DNA from: Sebastes aleutianus
Taxonomy: Eukaryota > Chordata > Actinopteri > Perciformes > Sebastidae
Assembly: GCA_916700875.1 (NCBI GenBank)
Contig: CAKAKS010000066.1
Coordinates: forward strand, 16,116,361 to 16,180,360
Direction: 5' to 3'
Length of the DNA stretch: 64,000 nucleotides
In this document: one piece after another, positions 47,623 through 58,594 of the stretch
Layout: every line of letters begins with the position of its first letter
Position numbering within the stretch: position 1 is the first letter of the stretch
Translations under genes and position numbers: made by a program
Notes under the pieces: generated by a model
What the model saw: the letters and a program-made list of their open reading frames with translations, nothing else
Databases searched by the model: none
Told to the model about the DNA's origin: nothing

Positions 47623-48595
47623 TGCACGTGTCACTTGTTTAATCCAGCAAATTAAAACACTAGTAATACTCGTTTGTGAATCTTTTCTGTGTAGTTTTCC
47701 CCCATTTCAATCTGTCATCTACATTGCTGATATCGTCAAAACAAGACTCACAAGTGATGCTATTTAAAGCCTTTTCTTAAAGACAGATTAGTCTAGCTGC
47801 CCTTCATACAGTAGTAGATGTTGATGAATAAAAGGCAAACCGTTCCAGTGCCTGGAGAGTGTTCGGCGCGAGCAGTTCATCGTAACTAACGCTGAGGAAC
47901 TTCCAGGACACGAACCCACCTGAATCCCTTTGTCCCCCAGAGTCAACATTTTAACAGTGCAGAGCTCCCATGCGTAGCCAGGAGCTGGTCTGGAAATCTG
48001 AATCCCTCCATCTCATTAATAGTAGATGCCCTCCATCCAGGGTTGGAGATGCCTGAATAATCCTCTCCTGGGTTTTTGTCATTCAAATGTATTCCACCGA
48101 ACGAGACACCTGTTCTGCAACTTGGGTCTCCATGACTTTGCCATGTGCACCTTGGGGACTCTTTTTTTTTTTGCTCACTGAGGGACCCATAGGGCTGGGC
48201 AAACTTTCTAAGGACACCTTATATACAGTATGTTAGTACAGACTGTCTCCTCCTCCATCATGCAAGCAGCATCGTGTGCAGCAGAACACCTTCAACATGC
48301 AAGACAAAACCCAAATGAATCCACTCGGAGTATAAAATAGATTTCATTAACGGCAGTAACTAGAGTGTACTCCTCTTCCTCTTATACCAAACACACCACA
48401 ACCCCCCACTCTCTGCAACTCCCTCTCGCATCCACCTTACCCTCCTCTTCTGCCCAGGTGAGTGTTGTTCAAGCTGCAGCAGCAGTGGAATTACACAGGC
48501 AAGACGAAGAAAGCGGACAATTATCTTCAATATCTGTCAGACACATGACAGCAACAGCCCCCCCCACCCTCCCTCCCTTCCCACCCACCAACACA

Positions 48596-48596
<1 letters not shown>
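47623..48596. other. Unique sequence, nothing specific
   Basis: A T12 run lies near 48162-48173. A balanced block at 47850-48060 could be regulatory. No gene. Confidence 0.4.

Positions 48597-48642
<46 letters not shown>
48597..48642 (+). repeat. (CA)23 microsatellite
   Basis: Uninterrupted CA array. The frames through it on both strands are artefacts. Confidence 0.95.
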
Positions 48643-48645
<3 letters not shown>

Positions 48646-48699
48646 CAAAGGAAAGTACAAAGAATGGGGGTGTGCTGCTCTTTTGATTGTTCAGAGGCA

Positions 48700-48940
48700 T
48701 AGAAATTGTCTCTCTCTCTCTTTCTCTCTCCTACCCCCTCTTTCTCAATGCCTTTTTCTGCTCATTACCCACCACATTTGCATGCAGGCTGCCAAAGAGC
48801 AGCCAACGATGGGGAGGGAAATAAAATAAAAAGGATTAGAACAATGGTAATCACTGATGCTGCATGCATGTGTGTGTGTGTGTGTGTGTGTGTGTTTGTG
48901 TTTGTTTACGTGTGTGTGTGTATGCACGCATGCATGCAAG
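48700..48940 (+). repeat. CT patch and (TG)n arrays
   Basis: CT-rich stretch at 48708-48732, TG array at 48869-48894, and a second shorter TG array near 48910-48920 beside alternating GCATGC sequence. Confidence 0.85.
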
Positions 48941-49620
48941 TGTGACAGAAAGTGAAGTACAGAAAGAGCGTTCAATGTGAATTCATCTTAGACAAGATTT
49001 TAAAGAGGGATGAGGGGAAAAAAAGCTTAAAAGATGCAGGTTTAATTAAAATCTGGGGTCGACCCTTATTTTGCATCAAAACAACTCTAACAAGCGTTAT
49101 TTTCTAATTTAAAAAATGAGCAAAATTGTACACAGATCCATAGTTTCAATCTGAAAACGAACAATATATACAGCCTCGCACGACAAAACGGTTAACTCAA
49201 CCTAACCGTTCAGTCTGTGCGAGGCAAAAGTGCAGAAAAAAAGTTTATAGTTTGAACCAAGTATAAGTAGGAAATAACTGCTATAAGTTATATTATTTCC
49301 AACTTTTCAGTATGTCCTTGGGGTCTTTACCTTCCAGAGTTGCCAACTAATGCCCCCTGGGTAGAGAGGCTCCATAACTGACATGAGCTCAAGCATGCAG
49401 ACAAGCTCTAATAGAGCTGGGCCATATCAGCAGGGCTGGAGGGATGGTAAGGACCGGCCATATCGCAGCCCTGGGTGAGACCTGCAGGAAAAGACTCTTT
49501 CAGAGCATGGAAGGTCGATGAAAGACCCCCATGTGCCACAGAATGGATTATGTCTCCTTCCCTCTCAGCGCACTGATAACCACATCAGCTTCAAGGACCC
49601 CCTCAGGGCCGGCGCAGGTG
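48941..49620. other. Unique sequence containing a hairpin
   Basis: The 53-bp hairpin at 49173-49225 is the only structured feature. The remainder is AT-rich to balanced with no gene. Confidence 0.4.
49173..49225. other. Hairpin with about 22-bp stem
   Basis: GCCTCGCAC (49173-49181) pairs perfectly with GTGCGAGGC (49217-49225). The stem continues through an imperfect stretch to AACGGTTA/TAACCGTT around an eight-base loop. Single locus in the window. It could be a small-RNA precursor or an unrelated palindrome; I recognise no mature miRNA in it. Confidence 0.35.
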
Positions 49621-50177
49621 AGGCTAGCTATCTCTCTCACTTACAATCATGAATCCTTGATGCATTAACTGTGTTTCAGATGCATGCTAGTGCAGAGCGG
49701 TCCAAGCTAAAGGGAACAGATGGGGGATAAAGGACGGAATGTGTTAGCGTGGAGGAAGTGGAAACAGGAGACCAATCAGCAGAAGCGCAACAAAGCTCGG
49801 GAATGCTAACCTTTGAAGGACTAGCAGTTTGAAAGAGGCGGGTGATAATAGCGCACACTTGATCACGCCATTACCTCGAATTAGGGATAATTAGCCTCGG
49901 TAAACTGGGCACGAAACACGCCTATGATGTTGGGCCCAGAAGGCATGCTGTGGTACCTTTTACAGCCCGGTGGCTGATTTTGGGCACACACAACTGCTGC
50001 TCACAGCACGGCGAGGAAGCGATAAAGAGAGTGGGCCCGGCTGGCTGGTAGCAAACTGGGAGTAATTATCAAAGAGAGCTTATAATCAAACATCCGAATC
50101 GCAAACACGGACTATAAAACCCCCTTTGGCTTACATCCAGGAGTCGTTTTATCCAATTAGGTAAATGGCTGTAATGT
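49621..50177. other. Candidate conserved non-coding block
   Basis: Repeat-free, with AT cores such as GGATAATTAGCC near 49885 and GAGTAATTATC near 50060 between GC-richer segments. Looks regulatory by composition only. Confidence 0.35.
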
Positions 50178-50211
50178 GGGGGGATTGAGGTGGGGATGAG
50201 GGGAGGGGGGC
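50178..50211 (+). other. G-rich tract
   Basis: G runs of 6, 4, 4 and 6. The first loop is eight bases, so it only marginally fits the quadruplex pattern. Confidence 0.4.
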
Positions 50212-51416
50212 TGAGGCAATAAACGAATGTGGCTCCACAATCATACATTGCGGGGGATATTTGTCAATATTTTTGTCTTTCCGTTATTATCCCTTTGTTT
50301 TCCGTTGAAATAGCCCCCAGAATCAGACGACTGACTGAAAACCTGTTTGTTTTTCGGGTGCAAATTTGAGTCGCTTCAAATCAGCCTGCTGCGCTGTTGG
50401 ACAGCAACAACAGCTTTTGGCAGTGTTTTCCCAGTCCAATTAGCATTCACTGTATCTGTATTTAATTACCAAATGTTACAATTGAGGAAAAAAGTGAATC
50501 AAAAGGTGTAGTAGATTCTAGAGAAAAGCACAAAACACGATTACTCCTGGTGACCAGATGCTGGATGATCCAAGTAGCTACATGACCTGTACATACAAAT
50601 CACCATCAAGCACAAAACAGCTGAGTAATGACCGAGAGATAAACCAGTGACTTCAGCTCTCCTTTTAAAGGGTCCTGGTGGTTTTGATGTACCACAACCC
50701 CTTGTCATTCCCTTTCAAGATCAGTATTCAAACACTGATTGCGACAGCTCTCACTTTAAAAGAGCTCTTGCCTCACTTACCTCTCTCTGTGTGAGTTAAC
50801 TGGGAGCAGGATTGTTCAGTGGTGATGAAATCCAGATACAACCCAGTGTGTGCGTGTGTTTGTGCGTGTGTGTGTGTGTGCAACAACTCCCCACCTCCAC
50901 CACACCAGGAGAGGAATGTACCAGGCAGGGGAAAGAGGGGAAAAGATGCAAAACTTGTGGCCTTCAGAGCTCCTAAAACCCGAAAGTCACATTCCACATC
51001 ATCTTGACACTTCATAGGCTACTGAACAATCTGGGGTTCCCTTTCTGTGAGTGACAAGCTGTGCACTGTGGGCTGTTGCCATGCACTTGTTAACCTTGCT
51101 CCTCTTCCCTTCTGCCATTCAAGGCACGGCTCACACTAAAGCAACACTATGTTAAGAGCTATGCAAATAGCAATTTCAGACACCACAAGCAAGAGCAGGA
51201 TATTTATGGAGAAGCCTCAGAGTCGCAAGAGAAAAACATGTGCAGCTTACCATCATGACACCGATCTGAACGGGCAGTACAAGGGTGGGAACTGTTGTGT
51301 TACAGGATCATTTTAATAATATAAAAGCACCATTCCAACCACCATTAAAGAAATATTCCAACATTTGGTAAATTTGCTTATTTGTAAGAGAAGCTCAGTA
51401 TCAATTTGTTTTTAGC
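50212..51416. other. Unique sequence with a GT-rich patch
   Basis: Interrupted GT microsatellite at about 50846-50881. No gene or bounded element otherwise. Confidence 0.4.
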
Positions 51417-52630
51417 TAGTGATGAACCGATACCAATACCAGTATCACGTATCGGGTCCGATACTGTGCTCATGTACTCGTAATCATAAAACTACTCCAA
51501 TACAACACACCCAATACCACTTTACAGCAACATGACCTTAAAGCAGCAGTAGGTAGAAATGGAGCAAATATGATTTAAAAAAAGTTATTTTTACAAAACG
51601 GTCATTACATCCTGACAGTAGTACATGAAACCAGTAATCTGAAAAAAAAATCATGTGCCTCTGTGTCCTCCGGTGCTCCTAATGGCAGCTGCAAGATTTC
51701 ACAGACCGGAGGAAAACAACCAATCAAAGCCGAGCTGGAGCCTGCCGTCTCTGAGCAGCTGTCAATCACTTGCAAACTCTGATCAAATGGTTAAACTAGA
51801 CAGCGCTGATCAAATATGAATTAATATTCTGTTACTGTAATGCCTATTTCATGCCTCAAATGTTTTCAGAAACATCTTGTAGTGTACTGTTTAGCTGTAA
51901 AATGAGAAAGTCTCAGCCATGTTGAGATCAGTTGAGGAAATACTAAGCACCGCCCATCAGCCGGAGCAAACTTTCTCATTTTACAGCTAAACAGTACACT
52001 ACAAGATGTTTTACGCGAGAAATAGGCATTACAGTAACAGAGTATTAATTCATATTTGGTCAGCGCTGCCTAGTTTGACCGTGAGGGAGAGCATGTGTGT
52101 GACGATGAGTATGACGTAACCTGTAACTCTATAGCTGTGAATGCAGCAGTGCAGTGTTTGTACACTTTATTTGTCGGTGAATAAATGCTACAACTCCTCG
52201 AGACCCAAGCCAAGTTCCTGTATCTTGTTTGCCACATGCTTATTAAAGTGAAAGGGTTTAGCCCCGAAGTTAGCAACAACTCCAGCTCAGGTGCACTTAA
52301 GGTGGACCAGCTGTTCTCCTTTAAGTGACAAGTTAAGTTTTGCTCAGCTGTTTTCTATTTTTAATATTCAAAAAGTTAAGTATTAATATCCCTACTGCAA
52401 ACTACGCTCTGCATCAGGAAAACACAAAGTTGTTTGTTGATGTTAAAATGTCAGCAACAGCATCATGTTGTATATTTAATTTGTTACAGCCAGAAAGGGA
52501 GGAACACCTGATGAAAATAAAACATGTTTTCAAAGTCATTGTTAGAACTGTTATGGTATTATTAAGTACTAGTAATTAAGTCATATCAGGTGTCGCAAGT
52601 ACCCAAATGTAAGTACTTGGTGCATCCCTA
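51417..52630. mobile_element. hAT-like element hosting a fold-back element
   Basis: Ends TAGTGATGAACC (51417-51428) and GGTGCATCCCTA (52619-52630) are inverted repeats matching at 10 of 12 positions. Flanking 8-bp sequences TTTTTAGC (51409-51416) and TTTTCAGC (52631-52638) match at 7 of 8, a good hAT-type target duplication. The middle is occupied by a separate fold-back repeat starting near 51538. The 79-codon frame at 52340-52579 shows no transposase motif. Confidence 0.75.
51538..52081. mobile_element. Fold-back repeat nested in the hAT-like element
   Basis: Two arms, 51789-51911 and 51970-52081, are imperfect reverse complements around a spacer of about 58 bases. Shared blocks include ACTTTCTCATTTTACAGCTA, AACAGTACACTACAAGATG and AATAGGCATTACAGTAACAG. 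The arms differ by a deletion of about 15 bp. The left part (GCAGCAGTAGGTAGAAATGG) marks a teleost repeat type I recognise. Outer boundaries are approximate. Confidence 0.75.
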
Positions 52631-52638
52631 TTTTCAGC

Positions 52639-52927
52639 TCGATGATGTGTTTTGCCTTAAGCACAAAGACTGCAAGCAGAAGGGATTGTCACTTGAACAT
52701 ATGCTTAAACTATTATTTTTAGATTTAGATTCCCTCTCGGCTCAGTATATCACTCGACTCATTCTGCTCAAGATTTCATTCTTGTGTTTTTGTGGTGTTT
52801 ATACAAGGCTCATCATTTTCAGCTTTTAATTTCAGTCTTTTAGTTAATTTCAGTTTTATTTAACAGTATAAACTAATTCCCACTTTGATTTTTAATATTC
52901 AAAATAAACACTGAAATATTCAGATTT
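52639..52927. other. AT-rich unique sequence
   Basis: No gene or bounded element visible. Confidence 0.45.
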
Positions 52928-52943
52928 AAAAAAAAAAAAAAAA
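52928..52943 (+). repeat. A16 homopolymer
   Basis: An uninterrupted A run in AT-rich sequence. Confidence 0.85.
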
Positions 52944-53623
52944 CAAGTTCTGTATTTCCCCTACAGACACAGGATACACCATAATAAATAAGCAACTCCC
53001 TACAAAATACAATTAAGCCAAAGTAAATAGGATACCGACAGGTTTCTGTTACATATCACCGAAACCGCCGATTATGCATGAAAGTAATGATATGTAACCA
53101 CTAACCCAAGGGATAAAAACAGAGTGAGAAGCACAGGTGAGTAGTAACAAGAGAGCGCATGCAGGTGTGTCTGTTATTGTATCCATGCATTTTTTTTTTT
53201 TTAAACGTGCAAAAGTGCATGTGTGTGTCTGAACACTTGTGTGTGTGCTTTTGTCAGAGAGGGAGGCTGACACCGACTCCTCCAGATGCAAACACCTACG
53301 CTGCGCTCAGCCTCAAACTCCTCCACTAATAAATTCCCAATATTAGTTACAGCGTTTAAACTCAGGAATGTGGCATTTTAACTCTTTCCTGTCCGTACAG
53401 GCTGCACTCGACAGCCCTCCCTGGCCAAGGGCCCGCCAGCAGACTCACTCAGGCGTGAGATGCTGGCTGTGCGTGCATGTACGGGGCATGTCCTACATGA
53501 GCAGACACATACAGGGCTGCTCGATAGTGAGGTGGCCTCTATCCCCGCGGGGCCTTAACAGGAAAACACAGGAGCGACTGGGATGGTGTTTCCTGTAAAC
53601 ACCTTAGTGTTACAGTGCAGGTG

Positions 53624-53624
<1 letters not shown>
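52944..53624. other. Unique sequence, nothing specific
   Basis: A T13 run lies near 53189-53201. The GC-richer stretch at 53395-53590 has a 76-codon frame without a known domain. Confidence 0.4.

Positions 53625-53667
<43 letters not shown>
53625..53667 (+). repeat. (TG)21 microsatellite
   Basis: Uninterrupted TG array. Confidence 0.95.
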
Positions 53668-53669
<2 letters not shown>

Positions 53670-54613
53670 GTGCTAGAAGACAATGTGTGCATTCTTGTGT
53701 TTGCGCTCCAAGAAAGAGGAGTGGCTTGCTTTCAGGAAAATAAATGTTTTGTTGAACATTAGGGATGTTTAAATCTGTGTATAACGACAGAAAGAAAAAA
53801 AAGACGGAGACAATTATTTGTCAAAATAATTTTCTGCTGTACTGTAAGGCTTTTAATATGTGTACGCAGCAACACCCGATCTCTTCTGGTCTAACATACA
53901 GTACTTTGTGGTCATCCAATTACATTGTTATTCTCCACCCTAAATCATTTTGTCAGCTGATGAAGAGGAGAGACCCAAGTGGTGATTGATGTGATTTACT
54001 GCATAACCTCAGAATATTAAATCATTAGGCTCACTTCCTGCTTTAAAAGGAATCCAAATCCTGTAGACCAGATAGCAGCGCTACTGTCTTACTAGTGGCT
54101 GCTTTGGCATAACTGCGGGCACAGATCACAGACACGCGTGTATCATCTGTGCCATCACTCAAAGGTTCCTGACGGGATGTTTTCAAGCTTTGATTTGGGT
54201 TTACTGCTCGGCCCCCGTCATCTTGGTGGAGCCACGCAACAGCCACAAAATCCAAACTTGGTTAGAAGAGGAGGAAGGCTTGGTGGAGCAGAGGTGGGAG
54301 GAATCAGTGGCAGACACCACAGCTGACTGTGACGGGGCAGAGACACCCGTCAATCAAGCAAACATGCGCCAAAACATAATTCTCTTTAAGCCTTAAAATG
54401 TCCTTAATGGAACAATTATTCTGAAAATCACCACCAAGACACTTTTATTGTGCGGGAAAATTATTTTGTATTTGAGATGGATATTTTGGAGTCAGCATCA
54501 GCATATAAGCCATCAGAGAAACTGCAGATTAAGGCAGTTTTGCACTGGCTTCACCACTCCGTCATTGTAGAATATTTGTTCTAGATTGTATATACTATAG
54601 AGTCTATGAAGTT
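53668..54613. other. Unique sequence, nothing specific
   Basis: Two overlapping plus-strand frames at 54138-54396 have mixed composition but no recognised domain and no splice context. Confidence 0.4.
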
Positions 54614-54621
54614 ATCTGTGA

Positions 54622-55290
54622 TTAGGGGAGAGGGAAGAAAGCGATACAGCATAGTATCACTATATTTTGCTTGTCAATCTTGTATCAATACACGGGCGTC
54701 AAGTCTTGATCTTTTATTATATAAACTATTAACCTCTTAACAATCTGACGGCTTTCAGAGGTTGTAGCGGACTCAGTATTAAAGCTAGAGTGAAGATACT
54801 GGTATAAAAGTTACGCTAAATTTTGGCGAGGAAAAACTGGCATGGCCATTTTTTTTTTTTTTTAAAGTTATTTTTTGGGGGCATTTTCCATTTTTATGAC
54901 AGGACAGTGGATAGAGTCTTGAAAGGGGGGAGAGAGAGAGTGGATGCAGAAAGGGCCACAGGCCGGATTCGCCGTCAGGACCAAGCCTTAATACATGGAC
55001 GCCCGCTCTACCAACTGAGCTAACCCAGGCGCCCGCATGGCCATTTTTAACGGGGTCCCTTGACCTCTGAACTCAAGATATGTGAATTAAAACTCTGAAA
55101 TGAACAGAGTGAAAACTGTTTGAAATCTTAAAACAGATGTTGACAAAGTGCATAATTAGCAGTTGAAAAAAGGTAATTAATCGCAATATACGTATTTTAT
55201 CACAATACTCAGCATATCCCAATAAAATCGTATTGTGACTAAAGTATCATGATAATATCGTATTGTGGGGCCTCTGGTGATGCCACCTCT
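54622..55290 (-). mobile_element. hAT-like non-autonomous element, family B, with SINE inserted
   Basis: A perfect 8-bp target duplication ATCTGTGA flanks it (54614-54621 and 55291-55298). The body aligns with 14858-15473. Without the SINE and its extra duplication the element is about 475 bp. Terminal inverted repeats are weak (TTAGGGGAGAGGG against AGAGGTGG). No transposase frame. Confidence 0.85.
54854..55034 (-). mobile_element. tRNA-derived SINE, antisense
   Basis: On the minus strand it starts near 55034. It carries a perfect Pol III box A, TAGCTCAGTTGG (55022-55011), inside a tRNA-like head, a degraded box B around 54973-54963, a CT-rich middle, and an A-rich tail (T run on the top strand at 54849-54863). 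A 14-bp target duplication GCATGGCCATTTTT flanks it (54840-54853 and 55035-55048). The length and unrelated tail show a SINE rather than a tRNA gene. Confidence 0.9.
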
Positions 55291-55298
55291 ATCTGTGA

Positions 55299-55522
55299 TG
55301 GTGTGTACTCTGTGTTTATTCCCACATTATGTGTGAGCATAATGTCCTTTTCAAATTCTTAATCACGTGTTTGAGTTTGAGTTCTGTGTATATGTACACA
55401 TGCGAAAGAAATCTACACCAGGCTACTACACAGAACTTTATGTCTGTGTGCATGTATGTATGAGGGTGTAAAACAGCCTTTCGCGAGCCTCCTTAATGAG
55501 TCATTAATCCGCAGACGAGCCA
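55299..55522. other. Unique sequence
   Basis: AT-rich with short GT motifs. No gene. Confidence 0.45.
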
Positions 55523-55580
55523 CGCAGCCAACAGACGCAGCCAACAGACGCAGCCAACAGACGCAGCCAACAGACGCAGA
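55523..55580 (+). repeat. 13-bp tandem repeat, 4.5 copies
   Basis: The unit CGCAGCCAACAGA is repeated exactly four times (55523-55574) with a partial fifth copy. Thirteen is not a multiple of three, so the reading frame shifts with each unit. The 92-codon frame at 55456-55734 spans it. Confidence 0.93.
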
Positions 55581-55879
55581 CACCTTCTATGGGAACTGCA
55601 CAGGTGGGAGGGTGAAGCTAAGAGAAATATCACAAGGATTAGAGATTAGATACGTCGTACGGTTCTATGTGCGGAAGAAACAGTCGACATTATCTCAAGA
55701 TGCACAGACAACAGTGGCGCTGTGGGGAATTTGATCTGCAAAAGGTCAAACACAAATTGCATATCACTTTTTTCCTGCTTGCATCATGCACATGTTTACA
55801 CGCATGCATCTGTCTCTCTCGGAAGCGTGCGAGCATATCACTCCAGATTTGTGAAAGCATGAAACGAGGGGTACGAGTA
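55581..55879. other. Unique sequence
   Basis: No gene or element recognised. Confidence 0.4.

Positions 55880-55911
<32 letters not shown>
55880..55911 (+). repeat. (TG)n microsatellite
   Basis: About 15 TG units with one C interruption near the left end. Confidence 0.9.
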
Positions 55912-56690
55912 AGAAACGGCATTTCTGGTTGACATTCTCCAAATCAAGCAACTCCACCCTCAGGACCAGGCAGAGGAAGGATGCTCGTGGCCCTTTTTTG
56001 CAGCAGAAAGAGTCACGTTGATGATTCAGCTCGCACTCCCTCAGAGGCGTCAGCCAATCTGTGGGTTGGTGGCGGTGTGAATCAGGATTGTTGCAAACTC
56101 CCACTCCCACACTTTGTGACTGAAAATGTGTCTCTTGGATCACAAGTAAGTGTGACTAGCGAGGCTTGAGCTCTGAGGGAGAGTTTATTTCATGTGCCCT
56201 CAATGTGACAACACAAACACATCTCCGAAAAACTGAATAACACTACTTGTAAATAAACAGCGAAGTGATCAGAAGATGTGTTAACGTGTCTAAAGCAACG
56301 TGGACATACACAAAGGGACATTCTTCCAATTTAATTAGGTGTCTTCTATCTTTCACTTTGATAAACTTTCATCAGTATTTACTGTTTAGGCCACATCTGT
56401 CCATGCTTTAACCCAGCAAGCGAAGAAGCAATGTCCCTACAGAGATCAATAGAGTTTTGTTATTGTAATATTAGAACTGGAATTGCCATCATTTAGGTAA
56501 ACAATCACATTTAGATTTTCAGAGCTTGTTCATGCTCTAAGGAGCACAGTGTGCAATGTATGTGCAGTTAGTGGGGCTATTTAGGTGTCAGGTGGATTGA
56601 ATGTGTCCTTACGAGGAGGCTAGCAGTGTTAAACTGCAGGGCTGCAGCAGGGCAAGCTGCAAGAGCATGACTGATCTATTGAGAGGAGCA
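55912..56690. other. Unique sequence, nothing specific
   Basis: AT-balanced. No gene. Confidence 0.4.
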
Positions 56691-57130
56691 TCAGTGTGAA
56701 TGCAGCCGTGGCTCCAATCAATATCGCCTTATTTGTTTGTGTGCACGCGAGTGTAAAATTGTGTGTTGTCTCTCTCTGTCTCTCTTTCAAGTTGTGTAAG
56801 TTAGGGGCCTCGCATTTAGGGAGCGAAAAAAGGGCTGAGAGCAACGAGGGGTGCAACGGAGCGATAGTTGGCATTTCAATCCCGCAGAGAGGCGAGCGAG
56901 GAGAGTATTCATAGAATGATCTCGGCTTCATTCACAAACACAAAAGCCACTTGCTCTTTCCTCGGCGACAAAGAGGCCAGCTCATTCTTTTGCATTTACC
57001 TGCTTAGCATCGGGATCGTATTCCTCTGGTTTTATTCAGTCGATGCTATCAAGTGGCCTCTCCTGTGCCTCTTGAAGACTGAATGAGGATGAGCAGTCAG
57101 GGCGCCGTAGGTGCCGCTAGGGGAACCTTT
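56691..57130. other. Candidate conserved non-coding block
   Basis: A balanced, repeat-free stretch with overlapping open frames (56696-56914, 56868-57086, 56629-56931 minus) on both strands and no recognised protein. Regulatory sequence is plausible. Confidence 0.3.
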
Positions 57131-57655
57131 AGTTTTACATCTGATGAGAGGGGAACCACATCCACGCGATGGGTCCCAACACGACGAGCTTAACTAAACG
57201 TTTTCTGCGGGCCGATCTTCAACCATGAATTGGATTAACACAAACACACATTACTTTGTAAAATTAATTTGTGCTATTACACTATTTTGTCTCATTTACT
57301 GTAACACCAACCCAGGGCTTCAATTAAGTCCCTGAATGTAGTAAATTTCAAGGACTTGAATGAATTCTTTGCTTTTGCCCGAGGCCCATGTTTAACGGAG
57401 ACTCATTCCTTGTAAGCAACATGAATTCACATGTTCAGATGAGGTCATTTAAAACAATTGCCTTTTCATGGCTGCAGTACACTTTCATGAGGCAGTGCGT
57501 CCCAAGGCAATCCGGATTTTTGATCACAGATATCTGGTTTGTTATGTTTAAGTTTATCATTACTGGGCAAAGTGGCATGCAAAGATAATTGTGTGAAAGA
57601 TGGAAATACGGAATGTAAATACTGAATAATGTTTACATTATACAAAAAACTTGGG
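57131..57655. other. Unique sequence
   Basis: AT-rich, no gene. Confidence 0.4.
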
Positions 57656-58250
57656 TTATTCTAATGCTAACTTTAGTCTATTTCATTACTATACTGCATT
57701 TAGATCCTGTTTTTTTAAGATTTTCCCTAAATGTTATCTCAAAGCCTATCTGAGGTCACTAAATACAGTGCTGCATGAATGAGTCATAAAAAATGAGTTA
57801 GCATTTAACACTTCAAATGAGACCACAAAAAGTCATGACGTGATGACAAGATGACGTGAAGTCATGCGAGCGTGGTTTAGTTCATTTAAAGCTTAACGTT
57901 AGCTTTTTATTTCTGCTGAATGCATTCACACTTCAAAAATCATAAAAGTGTTCATTTGTGAAGATTATCTTGCTGAACAAACTTTGTAAGTATCATAAAC
58001 GTGTGTTTGCCACAGAGCTTATTTTCTGCAATAATCCAAAACCCGATGGAAAAATCCCATTGGCTTTTTGTCGAAGGAACCAGGGTGATGCTAACTTCCG
58101 GGTTGGACTGCAAAAATATGTCATCCTTGCATTGCTCTATTCTGATAGTATCTTTAGTGTATTTTATTAGTATACTTTGATTTAGTTCCTGCTGCTTTAA
58201 GATTTTCTTTTAATATTATCTCAAAGCCCACCTGAGGTCACTAAATAACG
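57656..58250 (+). repeat. Pair of diverged direct repeats of about 115 bp
   Basis: Copy 1 (57656-57770) and copy 2 (58137-58250) share TATTTCATTACTATACT/TATTTTATTAGTATACT, TTTAAGATTTTC and ATCTCAAAGCC..CTGAGGTCACTAAATA in order, at roughly three-quarters identity by eye. The 366 bp between them holds CRE-like TGACGTGATGAC and GATGACGTGAAG motifs and a GATGCTAACTTCCGGGTTGG phrase seen in teleost repeats. It could be an old terminal-repeat element or a local duplication. Confidence 0.6.
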
Positions 58251-58553
58251 CTATACTTTATCCTTATCACACACAGATTCGCTGTTTGTAAAGTTTAAGG
58301 AGTTTTTGGAGTTTGGAGTGCAAACTTTTTAATCAAATGTATAAATGACCTAGAACTTGAATCACTGCCATGTCACTGTCCATTACTTTAGCAAGAATTA
58401 TATAACTCATAATAATAAACTCATGAAGTGTAGCATACCACCAGCTGAACGGTAAGAAATAAACTTATGCTGCTTATACCACTTGCACATATAATAAAAA
58501 AACAAAACAACAAACATAATGAATGCTTGTGTGCTCCACACACATAAACTCAA

Positions 58554-58554
<1 letters not shown>
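58251..58554. other. AT-rich unique sequence
   Basis: No gene or element. Confidence 0.45.

Positions 58555-58592
<38 letters not shown>
58555..58592 (+). repeat. (CA)19 microsatellite
   Basis: Uninterrupted CA array. Confidence 0.95.

Positions 58593-58594
<2 letters not shown>

Noticed and set aside
54990..55034. tRNA-like sequence with a perfect box A
   Set aside because: Box B is degraded, and it continues into an unrelated body and A-rich tail with a target duplication, so it is a SINE head and not a tRNA gene.
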